The notes under the pieces are model-generated. The model saw nothing but the letters and a program-made list of their open reading frames with translations, made no database searches and was not told the origin of the DNA. Positions 58,410 to 64,000 of a stretch of DNA of 64,000 nt are shown piece by piece. Source of the DNA: Misgurnus anguillicaudatus. Lineage: Eukaryota > Chordata > Actinopteri > Cypriniformes > Cobitidae. Location of the stretch: contig NC_073351.2 of the NCBI RefSeq assembly GCF_027580225.2, positions 3,083,001 to 3,147,000 of the forward strand, written 5' to 3'. The translations under genes were made by a program, and so were the position numbers. Numbering within the stretch: position 1 is the first letter of the stretch; each line of letters begins with the position of its first letter.

Positions 58410-59348
58410 ATGACCGACAACACGGGGCCCGCAGCCCAACCCCGTGCTATGCCCGTCTTTATGGGCAGCCCGTGGATACAAAAGTATGGAGGGACAGAGT
58501 CGGAGGTACGATTAGCAGAATGGAAAGCCCAGCTAGAATATTTGGCCGACTTGCAGGGCCTCAGTGCAGCCCAGCGGCTCCAATTTGTACTAAATTCCCT
58601 GGATGGAGAAGCGCGAAGAGAAGTGCAAGCCGCCCCTGAAGCTGTCCGTGCCACCGCCCAATCAGTATTCCAGTTCCTTACCGAGCAATATGGCGACCAC
58701 ACCCCCGTAGCCGTCCTCCGCTCCCAATTTTTTAATTGCAAGCAAGGTCCCCGCCAACCAATTCGAGCTTTCGCCCTGAGGCTGCGAGAGCAGTTTACAC
58801 GACTGCAGGCCCGTCGCGATCACAGGCTGGGAGACGGGGAAGCCTTACTGCATGATCAATTTCTGTTGGGGATGAAGGAAGGCCCGGTGAGACAGAGCCT
58901 ACGAGTGCAGTTTAGGAGAGATCCAGGCCTCACGTTCGAAGACCTGAGAAAGGAGGCGCTAGCTCTAGAAGGCGACGAGACTGAGTTGGGTGAGCCCCCA
59001 GTGTGTGCGGTGGTCAGCGAAGCGACGTCGGCGCAACCGGAGGGCCCTGACTGGAAACAAATGTTGAGGGCTGAACTTCTGAAAGATGTCCGGGACCAGA
59101 TGTCGGAGTTATCTAAAACCCTCCTAGGGGAGTTGCGCCAGGGACGAGTGCGGGAGGAGCCGAGGCAGGCACCCCAAGAACGAGTGTATTCCGAGAGGGG
59201 CCGAGAGCCCCCTGGACGTGCGGACCACTTTAATCGGCCCCGTTTTGAATGGGACGAACAGGGGAGACCAATTTGCAACCGTTGCAGAAAACCAGGCCAT
59301 TATAGTCGCCAGTGTGGGCCCCGCAGAGCATCTGAGGGGGGTTTTTAA
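58410..59348 (+). CDS. gag: gypsy gag polyprotein (intact, 312 aa)
   Basis: The first ATG after the primer site is at 58410 (MTDNTGPAAQPRAMP). The frame is also open upstream but without ATG. Residues of about 25-170 form a Ty3-type capsid region (WKAQLEYLADLQGLSA..., FNCKQGPRQPIRAFALRLRE). The linker is Glu/Arg-rich. A CCHC zinc knuckle CNRCRKPGHYSRQC lies near the C-terminus. The product would assemble the virus-like particle and bind genomic RNA. The stop TAA at 59346-59348 sits right on a slippery sequence that leads into pol. It is the only undamaged gene of the element. Confidence 0.9.
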   Translation: MTDNTGPAAQPRAMPVFMGSPWIQKYGGTESEVRLAEWKAQLEYLADLQGLSAAQRLQFVLNSLDGEARREVQAAPEAVRATAQSVFQFLTEQYGDHTPVAVLRSQFFNCKQGPRQPIRAFALRLREQFTRLQARRDHRLGDGEALLHDQFLLGMKEGPVRQSLRVQFRRDPGLTFEDLRKEALALEGDETELGEPPVCAVVSEATSAQPEGPDWKQMLRAELLKDVRDQMSELSKTLLGELRQGRVREEPRQAPQERVYSERGREPPGRADHFNRPRFEWDEQGRPICNRCRKPGHYSRQCGPRRASEGGF

Positions 59349-59397
59349 GTCGACCGGCCACAGTGGGTCGTGTGGCCGGGACCCCTCGAGAAGACCC
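59339..59397 (+). promoter_or_regulatory. -1 ribosomal frameshift signal between gag and pol
   Basis: The slippery heptamer G GGT TTT (59339-59345) in gag frame is followed by the gag stop. After an 8-base spacer comes a perfect 9-bp stem (59354-59362 with 59371-59379) with loop GTGGGTCG. The loop bases GGGTC could pair with GACCC at 59393-59397 to make an H-type pseudoknot. A -1 slip enters exactly the frame that encodes the protease, which is open from here. Confidence 0.75.
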
Positions 59398-60127
59398 TAG
59401 AAGAGGAAATGGCTCTAGGAGCCAGATGGTCGGGCATAGCCCGACGGCGGAGGTAAGAGTGTGTGGCAAGACGGTTTCGTGCCTGGTGGATACGGGCTCG
59501 CAAGCTACGCTGTTTGCCGAGAGCCTTTCCCGAGAAGTGTTTGGTAAACAAGGGACGCATGGAGCGGAGGCCCCCTGGTTGACCCTGAAGGGCGCAAACG
59601 GCCTTGAGATCCCCTACCTCGGCTACTTACTGACGGACCTGGAAGTTCGAGGGGTGGTGGTCCCCCAGAAAGGTGTGATCATTGTGCAGGACAAATGTTT
59701 AGGTACACATCGAGCTCTATTGGGCATGAATGTCCTTTCCGAATGTTGGGAGGAATTGTTTCGGGCTAGGCCGGGCCCAAAGATATCACCTGCTGAGAGA
59801 CCCAAGTGGGAACGTGTGGTGGCTGATTGCCAACGAGTACAGATGACACAGGCCCGTAAGGATCGTGAGGAAGTAGGAACTTGGGCCGGAGGAGTGGGTG
59901 CTGGTCGAACCCCACGTGGATTGCCCACAAGTAGAGGTAGCACGGGGCTTGGCGACGGTCCACCGTGGGAAAGTCCCTGTGAGAGTGCGGAACGAACACC
60001 CATACGCGGTGCACTTGCATCGACACCAACGGTTGGCCTGGTTGACGGTGGTCGCGCCCCACCAGGTGAGGGAGGAGAGAGACAGGCTTTCGTCAGGTGT
60101 GCCCCACTGTCATCGAGGTGGCCCTGA
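59345..60127 (+). pseudogene. pol part 1: aspartic protease region, out of frame with RT
   Basis: This frame has no ATG of its own before the protease and is reached by the -1 shift. The protease signature LVDTGSQATLF has DTG at 59489-59497, and the late conserved HRALLGMNVLSE block follows. After about 59880 the pol-like reading continues in the next frame (59898-60100, VEPHVDCPQVEVARGL...), and after about 60070-60110 in the third. Two indels therefore separate protease from reverse transcriptase. The residual frame to 60127 is meaningless after the first break. Confidence 0.85.
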
Positions 60128-60684
60128 CACAGGTGGATGCCCCGACAGAAAGTACTGGACAGGGTGTGCCGACCCACCTGGGAGGCGAGTCATTACAGGG
60201 AGAGAGCCTAGAACGGGCACAGACACAAAAATTGCAGGCACTCCTTCGGAGGTGGCAACATGTGTTCGCAACGCACGATGAAGATTATGGGTGCACCAAG
60301 GTGGTGGAACATCACATCCCCACTGGGAACGCTGGACCTAGCAGGGAGAGATATCGACCGATCCCACCTACCTTGTATACGGAAGTACGCACTCTTCTGC
60401 AGGGCATGCTGGGGCAAGGCATTGTCAGAGAGAGTAGTAGCCCGTGGGCGGCACCCATTGTGCTCGTACAGAAGAAGACAGGGGCATGGAGATTCTGTGT
60501 GGATTACCGTAAGCTCAACCTAGTGACAAAGAAGGATGCGTTTCCCCTACCACGGATTGAAGACTCTCTTGCTGGCCTCACGCGGTCGGCATGGTATTCC
60601 ACTCTGGATTTGGCCAGTGGCTACTGGCAGGTGAAGGTGGCCAAAGCAGATCGAGAGAAGACCGCTTTTACGACCCCCTTCTGA
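60097..60684 (+). pseudogene. pol part 2: linker and N-terminal half of reverse transcriptase, ends at a premature TGA
   Basis: It shows the RT fingers/palm motifs SSSPWAAPIVLVQKKTG, FCVDYRKLN and STLDLASGYWQV, the last with the first catalytic Asp. The frame stops at TGA 60682-60684, at a position where Ty3/gypsy polymerases have a conserved Gly (TPFG), consistent with a single substitution. The second half continues in the same frame. Confidence 0.9.
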
Positions 60685-61101
60685 TTATTTGAGTGGGATC
60701 GGATGCCCTTCGGGCTTTGTTACGCTCCGGCCACTTTCCAGCGCCTGATGCAGCGGTGTCTTGGAGGTCAGTTGATGAATTCAGTTTTGGTGTATTTGGA
60801 TGATGTAATTGTCTATTCCCCAGATTTTGATTCTCACCTCCGGCACCTTGAGAAAGTCTTTCGGGCCATGGAGAAGTATGGCCTGAAGCTGCAGCCCGAC
60901 AAATGCCACCTGCTGCGACGGGAAGTCCATTTCCTGGGTCATGTGGTCAGTGCAGCAGGGGTGGCCGTGGACCCGGGGAAAGTGTCTGCAGTGAAAGAGT
61001 GGAATGCACCAACGACGGTGAGGCAAGTGCGATCCTTTCTAGGGTTTGTGGGCTATTATAGACGGTTTATAAAGGACTTCTCCAAGATTGCTAAACCCTA
61101 A
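60685..61101 (+). pseudogene. pol part 3: C-terminal half of reverse transcriptase, ends at a premature TAA
   Basis: In the same frame as part 2. The catalytic YLDD box lies at 60793-60804, preceded by MPFGLCYAPATFQRLM and followed by the thumb motif RSFLGFVGYYRRFIKDFS. TAA at 61099-61101 falls in the RT/RNase H connection. This second stop shows the copy cannot make a full polymerase. Confidence 0.92.
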
Positions 61102-63264
61102 TTCCTTAACCAGTTACTAGTCGGCACAGGCCGAAACCGAGGTCGTGGGTCACCCACCATTGATTGGGACGCTGGCTGCGAGGCAGCTTTTCAAAAGTTG
61201 AAGCAGGAACTATTACAGGCCCCCATTCTAGCATATGCTGACTTTACTAAGCCTTTCGTCTTATACACAGATGCCAGCAACCTCGGACTGGGGGCGGTGT
61301 TGGCCCAACGGCAGGAGGGAGCGGAGCGAGTTATCGCTTATGCAAGTCGGAGCCTCCACCCAGCTGAGAGAAACGATGCGAACTACAGCTCCTTTAAATT
61401 AGAACTATTGGCGTTGAAGTGGGCTGTAAGCGAGAAGTATAAGGATTACCTATGGGGTGCCAAGGTAACTGTGATAACTGACAATAACCCATTAGTACAT
61501 TTACAGACGGCGAAGCTGGGTGCCGTGGAGCAGCGGTGGGTGGCCCAACTAGCCAACTATGACCTCCAAATCCAGTATCGCCCTGGGCGAGAGCACACGA
61601 ATGCAGATGTGCTCTCCAGGTTGCAGGAGACAGAAGGCCTAAGGGGCCGGGCCGATCCTGAAGCGGTCAGCCGTGAGGAAGGATACATGGTGGGAGTAGT
61701 GGATGCGCCAGGGAGCCGACAGGAGGCCGTGCCAGAGAACTGGGGGTGGGATCCCCGGCGGTGGACGGAGAGACAGGCCCAGGACCGGGACGTATGCCAG
61801 GTGCGAGAGTGGGTAGAGCAAGGTCGACGGCCGACACCGGCTGAGCGAGTAGCCCAGACTGATGCTGGAAGGCGGCTGTTGGGACAATGGGACAAGCTGG
61901 AGCTGCAAGAAGGAGTGTTGTGTAGGAGGATCAATGACCCAAAACTAGGGAAGGAGGTGCGCCAGATCGTGGTGCCCACAGACCAGGTGACAGCATTAGT
62001 TGCAGCATATCACGATCAGTTGGGACATCAGGGCCAAGAGAGAACCGTATCCCTGCTGCGCAGGTTTTTCTACTGGCCGGGGCTGGAAGCCTCGGTACAC
62101 AAGCTGATCCAAGCCTGCCCCAGGTGTCTATTGTTCAAGTCTAGGCGAGAGGCCCGAGCACCCATGGTGCCCATCCACGCAAAAGCCCCCCTTCATATCA
62201 TGGCGATGGACTTCCTGACACTGGGCCGGCCCCAAGATCGATACCAGAACATCCTGGTAATTACAGACTTGTTTACCAAGAACGCTTGGGCTGTCCCTAC
62301 ACTCGACCAGACAGCAAACACCACCGCCACAGCTCTCTGGCGGGCCGTTTTTCAGACATTTGGGTGTCCAGAGTTTTTACACTCCGACCAAGGGGCCAAC
62401 TTTGAATCCAGAGTGATCCGGGAATTATGTCAGTTGTACGGTTGCACGAAAACCCATACAACGTCTTACCATCCCCAAGGCAACGGTAGTTGCGAAAGAT
62501 TCAACCAGACCCTATTGGGGCTATTAGGGACCTTGGACCAACGGCAGCAGAGCGACTTACCGAATCTTCTCCAAGCATACAATAATAGTATACACAGTAC
62601 GACGGGGTATGCCCCGACCTATCTGATGTTTGGCAGGCACGTGCGTATGCCCATTGACCTGGTCTTGGGAGTTGCAGCAGATCAGGAAGAAGGGAGTGTG
62701 ACCGAGTGGGTGGGGCGCCACCATCAACGATTACACTATGCCTATGAACAGGTGTCGAGGAAGATACGGACGACAGGAGCAAGGAACAAGCGGCTGTATG
62801 ACCGAACTGCCCGAGAGGCCCCCCTGTTGCCAGGTGAGAGGGTTGTGGTGCAGGACAATCGTCGGCAAGGGAAGGGGAAGTTGAGCGACCGATGGGAGTC
62901 CATCCCCTATGTGGTCTGTAGGCAGCAAAGACCGGGACAGCCGGTGTACACCATCCGGCCCCAGGGCAAGTCTGGTCCAGAGCGGGTGGTGCACCGTAAT
63001 ATGGTCCGCCCCTGCCCTAACTACTACGAAGCCGTGGAAGAAACACCCACGGAGCCTGTACCGGCGGCCCCCTGGATTGGAGGGTGGGCTGTGGTACCAG
63101 GAAGACCCGTGGTAGCGCCACCCCCGGTTGCCCCGAGAGAACCAGAAGCGGACCCTGAACAGGCCGAGCCCGACTCACCCCTACGGCGTTCCCAGCGGGA
63201 GAACCGAGGCCGACCCCCCACTCGTTATGGTGAGTGGACGACCCGAAGGCGTTCTAGGGACTAG
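61102..63264 (+). pseudogene. pol part 4: RNase H and integrase, uninterrupted
   Basis: The open frame (over 700 codons) covers RNase H (LYTDASNLGLGAVL, SSFKLELLALKWAV, VITDNNPLVH) and integrase. The integrase has an HHCC zinc-binding domain (HDQLGHQG..., ACPRCLLFK) and a catalytic D-D-E core seen as MDFLTLG, LHSDQGANF and GNGSCERFNQT. The C-terminus is basic and proline-rich. All key residues remain, but translation depends on the broken upstream part. There is no chromodomain signature I can assert, and no env after it. Confidence 0.93.
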
Positions 63265-63275
63265 AACGCATTGGC

Positions 63276-63284
63276 GGGGAAGGA
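63276..63284 (+). promoter_or_regulatory. Polypurine tract
   Basis: GGGGAAGGA immediately precedes the TGTCAC of the 3' LTR, as expected for plus-strand priming. Confidence 0.85.
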
Positions 63285-64000
63285 TGTCACAAGGTGACGA
63301 TCTTTTTTTCTTTGGGGCGGAACCAAAATTATGGAAGTTTGGTTCCGCCCGAAAGTGTTTCCGCCCGGACCGGAAAAGACGAACACTGGACTTCCAGTAA
63401 GCGCCGCGAGCGGGAAAATCGGCGAATTCAATGCACCTGTGCCTAGTTGGGAACAGCGGTTAGTGATTGGAAGATACGCTGAACAAGGCAGTACTTAAGG
63501 CCAAGTTTATTCACAGTCTAGGGACCTTTTGGGTGTGTGTGGAAGCGCTGTGTTGTGGCCGCTGGTGCGCTGTTTGTGGCTGTCTAACTCTCTCTCTCTC
63601 TCTCAGGCTGGAACTGTTGATTGGGAAGTCATCGCGAACCTTAAAGGTTGTGAGGAGAACGAACACATGACGGATTGAGACGAAGTGAAATAGGGGATTT
63701 AAAACGGCATCGCTGTGAGTACCTAGATCTAGCTGAAAGTATCTTGTGTATTGACCTGGCTTATGTTAACTCCCTCCAGGAGAAGGAGGACGGCCCTACC
63801 CCTAACAGAGCGTGGTGGGTGAGCTGAGGAAATACTTACCGAAGCAGACACAACAACGACATCACTAGCTGGGCCGCATATTTCCATCGCCAACTCTGAA
63901 CTAAGCGAGGTGAAGGAAGACGGGCGTCTTTTTCGTACACTTGGAGTGGTGGGTTAGTCTTTGTGCTGTGGAAACGTTTATTTTTGACGTGGTGCTGTAT
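63285..64000 (+). repeat. 3' LTR, first 716 bases (continues outside)
   Basis: Collinear with 56479 onward, with about 18 mismatches by eye and no sizeable indels. The remainder of about 1.16 kb lies beyond the window. Confidence 0.93.

Larger units (their letters stand above)
56479..64000 (+). mobile_element. Ty3/gypsy LTR retrotransposon, cut by the window edge
   Basis: The order is 5' LTR, primer site, gag, protease, reverse transcriptase, RNase H, integrase, polypurine tract and 3' LTR (first 716 bases only). This gene order is that of Ty3/gypsy (Metaviridae). The two LTRs differ at about 18 of 716 bases by eye (2.5 percent), so this copy is older than the gag-only element at 49-53 kb. 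Gag is open; pol has two frameshifts and two stops. No envelope-like frame follows integrase. The target duplication cannot be tested because the right end lies outside the window. Confidence 0.95.

Overview
The window is nuclear DNA from a teleost fish, most probably a cypriniform. It is AT-rich and intron-rich. It is packed with hAT-type foldback MITEs, Tc1/mariner fragments, tRNA-derived SINEs and LTR retroelements of the kinds common in carp-like and zebrafish-like genomes. No bacterial, organellar or CRISPR features were seen.

Three conserved protein-coding genes occupy the left 60 percent. All three were assembled exon by exon from splice sites and reading phase. cmc2 (minus strand, 3 coding exons, 5639 down to 3091, 78 aa) is a twin-CX9C mitochondrial protein. 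cenpn (plus strand, 10 coding exons, 12090-19730, 338 aa) is an inner-kinetochore CENP-A nucleosome reader. atmin/ASCIZ (plus strand, 4 coding exons, 21255-36738, 753 aa) is a zinc-finger factor with a long ladder of TQT dynein-light-chain (LC8) motifs. Order and orientation match what I recall for human 16q23.2 (CMC2 divergent from CENPN, then ATMIN in tandem), so this is a conserved synteny block. All three reading frames close exactly and look functional.

The introns and intergenic DNA are repeat-rich. Several DNA elements can be delimited to the base by terminal inverted repeats and 8-bp target duplications: 1927-2430 with a second element nested at 2149-2361, 24055-24559, 25231-25571, 25883-28466 and 48939-49163. 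Two inverted copies of one TIR element bracket cenpn exons 3-7.

From about 38.3 kb to the end no host gene was found. Two LTR retroelements dominate. At 49398-52913 is a complete, young, minus-strand element with about 99 percent identical LTRs and a perfect 5-bp target duplication. It carries only a gag-like frame, and its tail consists of expanded 9/18/27-bp and 24-bp minisatellites; no pol is present. At 56479-64000, cut by the window edge, is a Ty3/gypsy element with 1.88-kb LTRs, a tRNA-Ser-type primer-binding site, an intact gag, and a textbook -1 frameshift signal at the gag/pol junction. Its pol is broken by two frameshifts and two stops. A 2.4-kb DNA element (53163-55606), itself hosting a nested TIR element with a RecQ-helicase-like fragment, and a Tc1 transposase relic lie between the two LTR elements.
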